Assembly: GCA_947475525.1 (NCBI GenBank)
Contig: CANJMI010000001.1
Coordinates: 277,659 to 341,658 of the forward strand
Source: Polyangiaceae bacterium
Lineage (GTDB): Bacteria > Myxococcota_A > Polyangia > Polyangiales > Polyangiaceae
DNA: 64,000 bases
Direction: 5' to 3'
Under the pieces are notes generated by a model. That model ran no database searches and was not told the DNA's origin. It saw only the letters and a program-made list of their open reading frames with translations. Within the stretch, counting starts at the first letter, position 1, and each line of letters starts with the position of its first letter. A program made the position numbers and the translations under genes. Shown here piece by piece: positions 43,166-52,297 of this stretch.

Positions 43166-44292
43166 GCCGGGATCGTACCGCAACCCAGAACGATCTGAAT
43201 CTTCGCCTTGCCGTCCGCTTGCACGGCGTTGCAGGCGGCGGGACAGAAGACGATTTTCTTCGGATCGCTCGGCGAATCGTAGTGCCAGGCGGCTTTGTCG
43301 GCGCAGTCCAGAACCGTGCTCACTTGCCCGAGAACGTGTTTGCCTGACCCGTCGCCGGGGTAATAGATCACGTTGACTTTCGACTTGTCGACGGCCTCAC
43401 CCGTCGTGCTCGCTGGGATGGCGTAGTCGCACGCGACCTGCTTGTCCCGGATGGCCTCGAGCGCCGCCACGAGCTGCTCTTGCGCCTTGTCGGTTCCGAC
43501 GATGAAGCTCTTCTCCGTTCCGCCCGCGACCGCGATCTGATCGAGCAGCGCCGCGCTCGCGCCTTCGAGACCCACGGCAAACGTGACGATGCCCGATTGG
43601 TCGTGCGCGGCTTTCGCCGCTTTCACGAGGTCGGCCCCATTCTTGTTGCAGTCGGTCGGCTCGCCGTCGGTCACGAGGACGATCACCGCTTTGTGTCCGG
43701 GGTTCGACACGATTGACGCGTTGCCCCAGGCGATCGCCCCGTCGAGCGCCGCCGAGAGCGGTGTTCCGCCCGACGGCACGACGCCGATGAACGAGTCGAG
43801 CAGCAGCTGCTCGTGCGCATCGGTCGGCGCCGAGAGATTCGTGAGGTAGCCGACTGGAACCTTCGGGGTAGAGCACGCGCTAACGCTGCATTGCGTGCCG
43901 TCGCACTTGTCGTCGGGGAAAAACCTGAGCGCGATACCGATGCCGGCATTTGTCGGGCTCTCGAAGAACCCTTGAAGCGCGGCGGTGCTCTGGACCCACT
44001 TCGGCCCGGCCATCGAGCCGGATTTGTCGAACATGATGTAGAGGTCGAGCGGGACGTTCTTCGCTTCGTCTGTCGAATTCGCGCACGCCGAGTCGATGAG
44101 GTCTCCGCCGCCGGCGCCCGAGGAGCCGTCCGCGAAGTTAAAACCGTTGCCCGAGGACGTGGGCTGACCGGACTCGGTCGCGTTGCCTGCCGCGCACGCG
44201 CCCGTCGGCACCGCGCCTGCAAGGAGGACGAGAAGTGACGCGAGAGCCGCACGCCTGAGCGTGACGGGGCGACGAGCGAACGAGGAAGCCAT
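43162..44292 (-). CDS. von Willebrand factor A-domain lipoprotein
   Basis: 376 residues from the ATG at 44290-44292. A signal (LLVLLAGAVPTGAC) ends at a lipid Cys, followed by a Ser/Gly linker. The vWA domain has a complete MIDAS metal site: FDKSGSM (DxSxS), SGGTPL (Thr) and VTDGEPTDC (Asp). Several extra Cys pairs lie around the fold. The C-terminal ~100 residues are a separate beta-rich part (KVNVIYYPGDGSGKHVLGQV). It probably binds metal-dependent ligands at the surface. A longer frame upstream is not used. Confidence 0.9.
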   Translation of the reverse strand: MASSFARRPVTLRRAALASLLVLLAGAVPTGACAAGNATESGQPTSSGNGFNFADGSSGAGGGDLIDSACANSTDEAKNVPLDLYIMFDKSGSMAGPKWVQSTAALQGFFESPTNAGIGIALRFFPDDKCDGTQCSVSACSTPKVPVGYLTNLSAPTDAHEQLLLDSFIGVVPSGGTPLSAALDGAIAWGNASIVSNPGHKAVIVLVTDGEPTDCNKNGADLVKAAKAAHDQSGIVTFAVGLEGASAALLDQIAVAGGTEKSFIVGTDKAQEQLVAALEAIRDKQVACDYAIPASTTGEAVDKSKVNVIYYPGDGSGKHVLGQVSTVLDCADKAAWHYDSPSDPKKIVFCPAACNAVQADGKAKIQIVLGCGTIPA

Positions 44293-44358
44293 TTGGGGCA
44301 GTCTACCCTCGGTCCTGGGGTCATGTGGTACCGTTCCGACGTTCGAGTCGATTGTCAG

Positions 44359-45012
44359 ATGAACCGTGATTTCGAGCTCACAATCGAGCCTCATCCGCTC
44401 CTTTGCGTTGGCGCTTTCGTCGCCGAGTTTCCCGGGCCCCTGGGCGAGCTCGTTTCGCCGGCGTGGCTTACGGGCGGGTTCGCGCTCGATGTGGCGGCTC
44501 CGCTCGTTCGCGAGGAGCAGGTGCGCGGCGATGTGCGAGACCTCCTGCGACACGGGGGCTACAAGCCGACCGGTCGCGGCAAGCCCGCGTCGGAGTACCT
44601 CGCGCGAGCTGCCGGTGAGGGCGCACTCGCGAGCATCAACGTCGCGGTCGACGCTTGCAACGTGGCCTCGCTCCATAGTGGGCTGCCCATCAGTGTGATC
44701 GACCTCGATCGGGCGGCGCTGCCCGTGTCGATTCGCACCGCGGGAGTCGAGACGTACGTCTTCAACGCCTCGGGCCAGGTGATCGACGTCGCCGGGCTTG
44801 TGTGCCTATGCGATGCGCTCGGCCCCTGCGCGAACGCGGTCAAAGACAGTCAGCGCACGAAGACGCACGCGGGAACGCGCCGCACGCTCTCGGTCGTGTG
44901 GGGACACCATGCTCATCGAGTGCGCACCGAGGGCACGACGACCTGGTACCGCGACATGCTCGAGCGCCTTGGAGCCAGCGTGACCACCGTGGTTCCCCGC
45001 ACCGGCGCGTAG
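44359..45012 (+). CDS. B3/B4 tRNA-binding-domain protein
   Basis: 217 residues from the ATG at 44359. It matches the stand-alone B3/B4 domain related to the editing module of phenylalanyl-tRNA synthetase beta: VGAFVAEFPGPLG, GYKPTGRGKPASEYL, NVAVDACNVASLHSGLPISV. Such proteins may edit or bind mischarged tRNA, but the role is unproven. It reads away from the vWA gene across 66 bp. Confidence 0.82.
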   Translation: MNRDFELTIEPHPLLCVGAFVAEFPGPLGELVSPAWLTGGFALDVAAPLVREEQVRGDVRDLLRHGGYKPTGRGKPASEYLARAAGEGALASINVAVDACNVASLHSGLPISVIDLDRAALPVSIRTAGVETYVFNASGQVIDVAGLVCLCDALGPCANAVKDSQRTKTHAGTRRTLSVVWGHHAHRVRTEGTTTWYRDMLERLGASVTTVVPRTGA

Positions 45013-45059
45013 GCCCATTTCCCGTGTATCGACGTGTGATTGGTGCGAGCATCACCCAC

Positions 45060-46457
45060 ATGCTTCGCGCGCTTAGGGCTGGTTTTTCGGTGCCCGCGGT
45101 CTCCTTGCCGTTCGTCGTGCTGATGCTCCTTGGCGGTTGCCGGAGCGGCACGTCAAGCGGTCCTTCTGCTGGCGCGACGCTGACCTCGGCTGCACAACCG
45201 AGTGCGGCCTCCACCGCTTCGCCAGGGGACGCCTCTTCACGCCCGAACGGTTCACGACCCGCAAGCGAGCTTCCGGACGAGGTGGCGAAGCCGAACGCCG
45301 AGGAGGTGAGACGTCTCGCGCTGGCAACCAACGCCTTCGGGTTCGAGCTCTTTGCCAGGCTCGGGGGGACCGCCAACGCGGCGCTCTCTCCTGCGAGCCT
45401 CTCGCTCGCACTCGGGATGACCTACTTCGGCGCGCGCGGCGAGACCGCGGCCGAGATGAAAAAAGTGCTCCATCTCGACGGCGATGACGCCGCGCTCGGT
45501 CGTGCGTACGCGTCCTGGATCCGGTCCTGGCTCTCCAAGGTGCGGAGCGGAGTCGAGCTCGAAACAGCCAACCGACTCTTCGTCGAGGCCACGCTCACCG
45601 TCGAGCCGGCGTACCTCGAGTTCACTCGCGCTCGCTTCGCCGCCTCGCCCCAGCAGCTCCCGCTATCGAGCGACTCCGAGGTCGCCCGCGCGTTCATCAA
45701 CGCCTGGGTCGAAGGCGTCACGCACAGGAAAATCGTTGGTTTATTGCCAGTGGGCAGCGTCACGGCGGACACCCGCCTCGCGCTCGTCAACGCGCTTTAT
45801 TTCAAGGCTCGCTGGATGGCTGCGTTCCGCGAGGCGGCGACGCGCGACGCCGACTTTTCGTCTTTCGGCGGAGAGCCAATGAAGGTGCCTACGATGCATG
45901 CGAGCGGCTCCTACCGCTACGCCGACGTGGACCTCGCGCAGGTGCTCGAGCTCCCGTACGAGGGGGGCGAGTTCGCGATGGGTTTCGTCCTCCCCAAAAA
46001 AACAAACGGCCTTGCCGAGGTCGAACGCCTGCTCGACGCCAAGACGCTCGACGCGTGGACGACGAAGCTTGCCGTCGCTGACGTCGTGGTCGCCTTGCCC
46101 CGCTTCAAGGTGGCTCCGGTAAAGTCGCTCGAACTCAAACCCGCGCTCGTGGCGCTCGGTATGCCGATCGCGTTCGACCCTGAGCGTGTCGATTTAACCG
46201 GCATATCTTTTCACGCGCGGCCGGAGGAGCGCCTCGTGATCGCCGAGGTCTTTCACAAGACGTACGTCGCCGTCGACGAGCATGGCACCGAAGCCGCCGC
46301 GGCCACGGCCGTGGTTATTGTGAAAGGCGGAGCGAGCCCAACAAGCGGCGCGCCACCGAAGACCTTCATCGCCGACCACCCGTTTCTCTTTTACGTGCGC
46401 GATACGGCGACAGGGGTCCTCCTGTTTTTCGGCCGCGTCAGCGATCCCCGCCACTAA
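45060..46457 (+). CDS. serpin-family lipoprotein
   Basis: 465 residues from the ATG at 45060. The lipobox is VLMLLGGC, followed by a ~55-residue Ser/Ala linker, then a complete serpin domain (FGFELFARLGG, ALSPASLSLALGMTYFGARG, LVNALYFKARW). The reactive-loop hinge DEHGTEAAAATAVVI (about residue 408) has the small residues at P14-P9 that let the loop insert. This points to an inhibitory serpin rather than a non-inhibitory one. The loop is long, with P1 uncertain. It would protect the envelope from secreted serine or cysteine proteases. Confidence 0.94.
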   Translation: MLRALRAGFSVPAVSLPFVVLMLLGGCRSGTSSGPSAGATLTSAAQPSAASTASPGDASSRPNGSRPASELPDEVAKPNAEEVRRLALATNAFGFELFARLGGTANAALSPASLSLALGMTYFGARGETAAEMKKVLHLDGDDAALGRAYASWIRSWLSKVRSGVELETANRLFVEATLTVEPAYLEFTRARFAASPQQLPLSSDSEVARAFINAWVEGVTHRKIVGLLPVGSVTADTRLALVNALYFKARWMAAFREAATRDADFSSFGGEPMKVPTMHASGSYRYADVDLAQVLELPYEGGEFAMGFVLPKKTNGLAEVERLLDAKTLDAWTTKLAVADVVVALPRFKVAPVKSLELKPALVALGMPIAFDPERVDLTGISFHARPEERLVIAEVFHKTYVAVDEHGTEAAAATAVVIVKGGASPTSGAPPKTFIADHPFLFYVRDTATGVLLFFGRVSDPRH

Positions 46458-46522
46458 AAAAGCGCGGGTTGCGGCTTCAATCCCGCTTGCTCGATGTTGG
46501 GCATTACGCGAAGGTCCACCCT

Positions 46523-47983
46523 ATGATTCGCGCGTCGAGTTGCAGTGTGTGCGGGGCGCCGCTCCAGTTCGAGGGGCGTGATGTCGTCGTCTGCACGTAT
46601 TGCAACGCCGAGAACCGCTTGCTGCAGACGCACGTGGGGACGGACCGTGGGTTGGCCTCCACCTCCGCCGATGAGCGTGCGGAGTTGGTCGATGCGATGC
46701 GCCGGCGCATGATGTTGGCAAATCTTGCTGCGTCGGCAAAAAAACGTAAGCCGCGCCTATGGCTCGTCACGCTCCTCCTGCTGGCACCGATCGCCGTCTC
46801 ATTGGTTTTCGTGGTGAGAGGCGCACGCTCGGTGGTCAACGACGTAGGGGTGCACGACGCAGGACTGAAAGGCGTCGATGACCCGCGCCACTGGGGAAGC
46901 CTTCGGCCTACGGTGGTCGATCTCGGCGGCGACGCGGTCGAGGATCTTCTCGGGTTCTACCGAGGTGATCCGCGTGACCCGGGGAAGGAGTTCTTCGCCG
47001 CGTTCGACGGCGCGACCCTCGCCGCGAAGTGGACGCTTGGACCCTACGGACAATACAACGGTGGTCAGAATAACCACGTCGTCGTTCGGGGTGGGCGCGC
47101 CCTCGTTGTCGCCGGTGATGCGACGGTGCACATCGTCGAGATCGCGAGCGGCAAGGAGCTGTCGGCCGTGCAGCTCTCCGACAAGGTGCAGGCAGCATGC
47201 GTTCCCAAGGCTTCGGCTACGAGCGTGTGGCTGCAAGTCGCGGACAACCAACACGTGACGGTCGACCTCGTCAGCGGCAAAGCCGAGCACGCCGCGCGAC
47301 CCGCTGACTGCGCCAACCTCGGCAATGTCGCAGCCGCTCAGCTCGTCGTCAAAGACGGTGGGGGTTTGGCTTACGCGGTCCTCGCGAACGAGCTCAAGAT
47401 CCCAGGTTTTTCCGGACAAATCGTCCTGAAGACCGGCGAGAACGTCGTGGTTGTCGGCAACAAATCGCCGGGGACGCCGCTGCCAATGCTCGTGGGCGGG
47501 ACAACGGCGCCGCCCGCGAACTTGCAGGAGGCCATCTCCGCGGCGGAGGTTCGCTTTCAGCAGCGTGCGAAGTTCTTTGCCGCGCGTGATGGCGGCAAGC
47601 TCGCGCAAGAGGGAGGCAAGCCCGCGGCTTTCATTGTCGGAGGCGGCACGCTCTCCCTTGCCTGGCAGAAGGTGCTCGGTCCCGAAGGGCCGAATAGCGA
47701 AGCTCGCGCCGCGTCGAGTCCACAAGCCGCGGTGATCGCCGGCGGTGTCGTGACCTGCTACGGCGCGGGCTCATCGAAGCTCCGTCTCGTGCGTGTCGAG
47801 GGGGCGACCGGGAAGGTGCTCTGGGACATCCTCATTCCCGGTACACACTTGAGCTGCGATGAAATCCTCGCTACCGCGACGCGCGTGTACGTTGTATCTC
47901 GTGGCAGCTACCTCCTCGCGTTCGACGCGACGACGGGTGCCGAGGTGGGGCTCGTCGGTTCGCGCTCGGCGCTCATGCGCTGA
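46523..47983 (+). CDS. zinc-ribbon membrane protein with PQQ-like beta-propeller
   Basis: 486 residues from the ATG at 46523, which has AAGG upstream. A four-Cys zinc ribbon (CSVCGAPLQF, then CTYCNAEN) is followed by one membrane helix (LWLVTLLLLAPIAVSLVFVV). About 350 residues of repeated blades follow (VVVRGGRALVVAGDATVHIV; AVIAGGVVTCYGAGSSKLRL; TRVYVVSRGSYLLAFDATTG), resembling a PQQ-like propeller. The propeller probably faces the periplasm and the zinc ribbon the cytoplasm. No enzyme motif seen. Confidence 0.75.
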   Translation: MIRASSCSVCGAPLQFEGRDVVVCTYCNAENRLLQTHVGTDRGLASTSADERAELVDAMRRRMMLANLAASAKKRKPRLWLVTLLLLAPIAVSLVFVVRGARSVVNDVGVHDAGLKGVDDPRHWGSLRPTVVDLGGDAVEDLLGFYRGDPRDPGKEFFAAFDGATLAAKWTLGPYGQYNGGQNNHVVVRGGRALVVAGDATVHIVEIASGKELSAVQLSDKVQAACVPKASATSVWLQVADNQHVTVDLVSGKAEHAARPADCANLGNVAAAQLVVKDGGGLAYAVLANELKIPGFSGQIVLKTGENVVVVGNKSPGTPLPMLVGGTTAPPANLQEAISAAEVRFQQRAKFFAARDGGKLAQEGGKPAAFIVGGGTLSLAWQKVLGPEGPNSEARAASSPQAAVIAGGVVTCYGAGSSKLRLVRVEGATGKVLWDILIPGTHLSCDEILATATRVYVVSRGSYLLAFDATTGAEVGLVGSRSALMR

Positions 47984-47989
47984 CGGGCG

Positions 47990-49579
47990 TCAGGCGAGGC
48001 GCCCGGTCACCGCTTCGACGCGTGACCTCAACGTGCCCGAGTCGATCAGCGCTACGGCTTCCCCGAAGTCGCGGTAGAGCGGGCGGTCGTCGCTCAAGGT
48101 CGGAACCCTTTCGCGCAGCGCGGTGCGGGCGGCTTCGACTCCGCGGCTTGGGCGGAGCGGCGCACGCTGATCGACCCCTTGCGTCGCGGCGAGCAGCTCG
48201 ATCGCGAGCGAGGTCGTTACGTTGTCGACGATCTGCGTAAGCTTGCGCGCGCAAATGCTGCCCATGCTGACGTGGTCCTCACGGTTCGCGCTCGATGGAA
48301 TGGAGTCGACGCTCGCCGGGTGGCAGAGCACTTTGTTCTCCGACACGAGTGACGCGGACGCGACCTGCGCGATCATGTAGCCCGAACAGAGCCCGCTCTG
48401 CGGAGCGAGGAACGCGGTGAGTCCTGTCGAGAGCGCGGGGTTCACGAGTTGCTCGACGCGGCGTTCGCTGATGTTGGCGAGCTCGGCGATCGCGATGGCC
48501 GCAAGGTCGAGCGCGATCGCGACGGGTTGCCCGTGAAAATTGCCGCCGCTGATGATCTCGGCGCCCGGCGCATCGTGGTCGTTCGGATCGCCACCCAAAA
48601 ATACCGTCGGGTTGTCGGTGACGCTTTGCATCTCGCGTTCGAGGACATCTTTCGCATACGTGAGGGCGTCGCGCGAGGCGCCGTGGACCTGCGGGATGCA
48701 ACGCAACGAGTAGGGATCTTGCACCTTTCCGCAGTTGGCGTGACTCTGCATGATCCCGCTGTCGCTTAGCAGGGTGCGCATGTTCGTGGCGACGGCGGCT
48801 TGCCCAGGATGCGGCCGCACGCGCATCAGGCGCTCATCGAACGGCCGCGCGGAGCCCAGCAAGGCTTCGATACTGGTTGCCCCCGCGATGTCGGCGACCG
48901 TGCAGAGCTCGAGCGCCCGGCGTACGGCGAGCGCGCCGAGCGCGGTCATGTATTGCGTGCCGTTGATCAGTGCGAGGCCCTCTTTCGCGGCCAGGACGAG
49001 TGGTGCCAAGCCGGCCCGCCGAAGCGCCTCTCCCGACGCGAGGAGCTCGCCTTGGTAGCGGGCTTCGCCTTCACCGATCATCGCGAGCGTCAGGTGCGCG
49101 AGCGGCGCGAGATCGCCCGACGCGCCGACCGAGCCTTGCGCCGGAATCCGCGGGTGTACGCCGAGGTTCAGCATCAAGACGAGTTGATCGACGCACACTG
49201 CCCTCACGCCGCTGTAGCCGAGTGCGACGACCTGGGCCCGCAGGAGCATCATCGCGCGAACGGCCACGTCCGGAAGATCCGGCCCGACGCCGCACGCGTG
49301 GCTGCGGATGAGGTTTTGCTGCAACCGCACGATGTCACTCGCGCCGATGCGGGTCTCGGCGAGTGCACCGAAGCCCGTGTTGATGCCGTACACCGCAGGG
49401 GCCGCGTCCCCTGCCGCGACGATCGCCTCGACCGGTTCGCGCGAGCGCTCGATCGCCGCGCGCGTGGCCGCCGGCACGTGAACTCGGCGGCTTTCGACGG
49501 CGACCTCCCAAAGCTCCTCGAGGCCGAACGGGGTTCCGAGCTCGAGAGGTGAGGGTGCGGGCGACGCGGTCATGGCCAT
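47990..49579 (-). CDS. hutH: histidine ammonia-lyase
   Basis: 529 residues, near the family length of ~510. The electrophilic MIO cofactor forms from Ala-Ser-Gly in GSVGASGDLAPLAHL (about residue 154). YGINTGFGALAETRI and RSHACGVGPDL carry active-site residues; the SH pair favours histidine over tyrosine as substrate. The enzyme deaminates histidine to urocanate, the first step of histidine use. No other hut gene is in the window, so it acts alone here. It converges with the propeller gene with 6 bp between stops. Confidence 0.93.
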   Translation of the reverse strand: MAMTASPAPSPLELGTPFGLEELWEVAVESRRVHVPAATRAAIERSREPVEAIVAAGDAAPAVYGINTGFGALAETRIGASDIVRLQQNLIRSHACGVGPDLPDVAVRAMMLLRAQVVALGYSGVRAVCVDQLVLMLNLGVHPRIPAQGSVGASGDLAPLAHLTLAMIGEGEARYQGELLASGEALRRAGLAPLVLAAKEGLALINGTQYMTALGALAVRRALELCTVADIAGATSIEALLGSARPFDERLMRVRPHPGQAAVATNMRTLLSDSGIMQSHANCGKVQDPYSLRCIPQVHGASRDALTYAKDVLEREMQSVTDNPTVFLGGDPNDHDAPGAEIISGGNFHGQPVAIALDLAAIAIAELANISERRVEQLVNPALSTGLTAFLAPQSGLCSGYMIAQVASASLVSENKVLCHPASVDSIPSSANREDHVSMGSICARKLTQIVDNVTTSLAIELLAATQGVDQRAPLRPSRGVEAARTALRERVPTLSDDRPLYRDFGEAVALIDSGTLRSRVEAVTGRLA

Positions 49580-49630
49580 TGAAATTGCTGCGCTCGCGGG
49601 GCGCAGGATCGCTTATCCTCCGCAGCGTCC

Positions 49631-51364
49631 ATGCGCACTTACGCCTTGCTTCCCGCGATCGCAATCTCCTTGCTGGCTGCAGGCGTCGACGCATCTCCGC
49701 CAGACTCTGCCCCCGAGGACTTGCCGCACGCGGTGGCTGTGCCGGCGACGGGTGGGGTCTCGAAGCTCGAGTTCGAGGAGCGCTTCATCCTCGAAACCGG
49801 GCGCGTGCCGTTCGAGGAGCCAAAGCCGCGGAAGGTCTCGTTCCAGATTCACGGTGAGCTCCAGTTTCGAGGGCTCGGCTACAGCGACGTTCCTTTGCAG
49901 CCGCGAATCGGTGCCGCGCCGGGAGAAGGCGCGAGCCTCGGCTCGAGGGGCCGCATGGTGCATTGGTTGCGGCTGAAGCCGGTCTTTCAGTACACGGACA
50001 AGCTGAGAATCGTCGGTGAGCTCGATGCTCCGGTCGGTATGGCCGCTGGCCAAACCACCGCGCTCGTCAGCGCGGCCATCGACGACTACGAGACGCTCGC
50101 ATGGTACGGCATCCGCCCGCGCCAATTGTACGTCGAGTACCAATCGCCGATCGGCATGCTGCGTGCTGGGCAGCAGACCTCGCATTGGGGCATGGGTCTG
50201 CTCGCGAATGATGGCGATCACCCCTCGCTCTTTGGTGACTATCGCCGCGGCGCTTTGGTGGAGCGCTTGCTCTTCGCAACGCGACCGTTGGGCAAGGACT
50301 CTCCGCTCTCCTTCGCGCTCGCCGGCGATCTCGTCTTTCAAGACAGTCGCGCGTTGCTCGTCAAGGACATCCCGCCCGGCACGACACCCGCGAGCGAGCT
50401 CGGTGCCACGATGACGCCACCGGTCGGCCGCGATCGAGCGTTGCAAGCCGTCGCCGCAGTGCGTTGGCAACAAAAGCACGTCGAGGCCGGAATTTACGGG
50501 GTCTACCGACATCAGCGCCGCAAGAACCAGGCGACCGACGCGCTCACGTCGTTCGATGAATACCTGGACGTCGGCATCCTCGATCTTGCCGCCAAATTCA
50601 ACGCGCCCGTCGCCGGCTCCTCTTCGTTCGTGTTCGGTGAGTTCGAGGCGGCGTACATCGGCGGCAAGACGAACTACCTCCGCAACGTTGAGCTTGTGCA
50701 AGCTGGCCTCACGGAGTCGATCCAGTCGTGGGGCGGGGCGGCGCGTCTCGGTGCCGTTCACGTCGCGGGCCATGGTCCCAATGCCTTCGGCGATCTCGTC
50801 GTCGCGGTTGAGTACGGCTTCGCCACAGGCGACGCGGATCCTTACGATGGAGTGACGCGTCGCTTTACGCTCGATCAAAATCACAACGTCGGGCTCGTTC
50901 TTTTTGATCACGTCCTCGCGTGGAAGACGGCGCGCTCAGCCACGATCGCGCAAGATCCAAGGGTGACCTTCCGCCCGTCTCCGGGGCTCGAGTTCCTCCC
51001 TTCCGAAGGCGGAATTTTCGGGACCGCGTACTTCAATCCGACGGTGGTCCTCCGTCCGCGACGTTGGCTCGACGTGAAGGCTGGCGTCGTCGTCGCGCAG
51101 ACGACTGCCGACATGGTGGATCCGTTCCAGGTTGGCGCGCTCGGACGCTACGCGAACTACGAAGGCGGCAGCCCCACGAAGCTCGACCTCGGCGTGGAGC
51201 TCGATGGCGGTCTCGACGCACGTTTTCCGATGAAGTCCGGCTTTGTCGTTCAGCTCGGCGCGGAAGGCGGCGTCTTCTTCCCCGGGGGCGCTTTCTCGGA
51301 TGCAACGGGTCAGACGATGCCGACACAGTTCCTCGTGAATTCTCGTCTCGGAGTGCAGTACTGA
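49631..51364 (+). CDS. outer-membrane beta-barrel protein
   Basis: 577 residues with a signal peptide (ALLPAIAISLLAAGVDA). The mature part is a long series of amphipathic strands (GELQFRGLGYSDVPLQPRIG, KLRIVGELDAPVGMAAGQTT, GMLRAGQQTSHWGMGLLAND) and ends with aromatic Tyr (SRLGVQY), as large barrels do. It resembles alginate-export or porin-like barrels, but the family is not certain. Its stop overlaps the next gene's ATG (TGATG), so a rightward operon of four genes begins here. Confidence 0.75.
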   Translation: MRTYALLPAIAISLLAAGVDASPPDSAPEDLPHAVAVPATGGVSKLEFEERFILETGRVPFEEPKPRKVSFQIHGELQFRGLGYSDVPLQPRIGAAPGEGASLGSRGRMVHWLRLKPVFQYTDKLRIVGELDAPVGMAAGQTTALVSAAIDDYETLAWYGIRPRQLYVEYQSPIGMLRAGQQTSHWGMGLLANDGDHPSLFGDYRRGALVERLLFATRPLGKDSPLSFALAGDLVFQDSRALLVKDIPPGTTPASELGATMTPPVGRDRALQAVAAVRWQQKHVEAGIYGVYRHQRRKNQATDALTSFDEYLDVGILDLAAKFNAPVAGSSSFVFGEFEAAYIGGKTNYLRNVELVQAGLTESIQSWGGAARLGAVHVAGHGPNAFGDLVVAVEYGFATGDADPYDGVTRRFTLDQNHNVGLVLFDHVLAWKTARSATIAQDPRVTFRPSPGLEFLPSEGGIFGTAYFNPTVVLRPRRWLDVKAGVVVAQTTADMVDPFQVGALGRYANYEGGSPTKLDLGVELDGGLDARFPMKSGFVVQLGAEGGVFFPGGAFSDATGQTMPTQFLVNSRLGVQY

Positions 51365-51774
51365 TGCGCGACTTGCGGAAAACTCGCGGCACGTTCGGCG
51401 CTCTCTCGATCGCGTGGCTCGCTGCCTGCTCGGGCGCTTCTCTCGAGGTTGCCACGCCGGACCTCCCCACGCCGGAACTGCAACTGTCCGACGCGGGCAT
51501 CAACCTTTCGCTACGTTCGCCCCCGCCCGCCACGACGGGGGATCCCTTCTTCGCGTGCCGTTTGCCTGCGGCCGTCCGCAGCGAGGACACCTGTGCAGCC
51601 GACGCGGAATGCGCGGCCTCGACACCGTGCCATGCGCGCGCATGCGTGGGTCGGGCGAACGCACGCCCTGCTGACGCGACCACCATTTGCACGCGCCAGA
51701 TGGCGTGCGACAGCGTCGATGCCAACCGCTGCGGCTGCCTCGAAGGGCGCTGCTCACTCATTCCACCAAGCTGA
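51364..51774 (+). CDS. small Cys-rich lipoprotein
   Basis: 136 residues from the ATG at 51364. The lipobox is SIAWLAAC. The mature protein has about ten cysteines in the second half (EDTCAADAECAASTPC, CTRQMACDSVDANRCGC), suggesting disulfide pairs. It is coupled to the upstream barrel by overlapping stop and start, so it is probably a partner or accessory of that outer-membrane protein. Confidence 0.7.
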   Translation: MRDLRKTRGTFGALSIAWLAACSGASLEVATPDLPTPELQLSDAGINLSLRSPPPATTGDPFFACRLPAAVRSEDTCAADAECAASTPCHARACVGRANARPADATTICTRQMACDSVDANRCGCLEGRCSLIPPS

Positions 51775-51778
51775 ACGC

Positions 51779-52297
51779 ATGCGTTATTACGTCACCCTCG
51801 CAAACAGCGATCGCGAGCACGCGATCGACATCGTCACCCGAGCCAATGGCGCCCTCGAAGTGCAGCTCGAGGGCACAACGATTCCCGTCGACGCGGCGGA
51901 AGTTGGTGGCGCTCTCAGCGTTCGCGTCGGCGAGCGCATGTTCGATCTGTGGCTCGACGGTGAGGGCGAACATGTTCGCTTCGTCTCCGGCGGCTTTCGG
52001 GGGTCTGCGCTGGTCGAGAACGAGCGTTCGCGGATCGGGGCACGGGCATCGCGAGCCGGAGTGGCTGGCGGCGGCGGCCAGGTATGCGCGCCGATGCCGG
52101 GCCGCGTGGTCAAGGTGCTGGTCCTCGAAGGGGAAGCGGTCGAACTCGGCCGGCCGCTCGTCGTCGTTGAAGCGATGAAGATGGAAAATGAGCTTACGGC
52201 CGAGACGCCGGGCATCGTCCTCGCGATTCGCGTTGCGGCCGGCCAGACCGTCGAGAGTGGCGCTCTCCTGATTGAGCTCGGACCGTTGCCGACATGA
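51779..52297 (+). CDS. biotin/lipoyl carrier protein (BCCP-like)
   Basis: 172 residues. The N-terminal ~90 residues are a beta-rich domain (RYYVTLANSDREHAIDIVTR). The C-terminal ~80 are a biotinyl domain (CAPMPGRVVKVLVLEGEAVE) with the modified Lys in EAMKMEN (about residue 134). It would accept CO2 from a biotin carboxylase and hand it to a carboxyltransferase, as in acyl-CoA or pyruvate carboxylases. No carboxylase or biotin ligase gene is adjacent. Its stop overlaps the next gene's start by 4 bp. Confidence 0.9.
   Translation: MRYYVTLANSDREHAIDIVTRANGALEVQLEGTTIPVDAAEVGGALSVRVGERMFDLWLDGEGEHVRFVSGGFRGSALVENERSRIGARASRAGVAGGGGQVCAPMPGRVVKVLVLEGEAVELGRPLVVVEAMKMENELTAETPGIVLAIRVAAGQTVESGALLIELGPLPT

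Noticed and set aside
46457..46500. Weak inverted repeat after the serpin gene (GCGGG/CCCGC) with an A-run upstream
   Set aside because: The run would be on the wrong side for the rightward serpin transcript, and the stem is short and broken.
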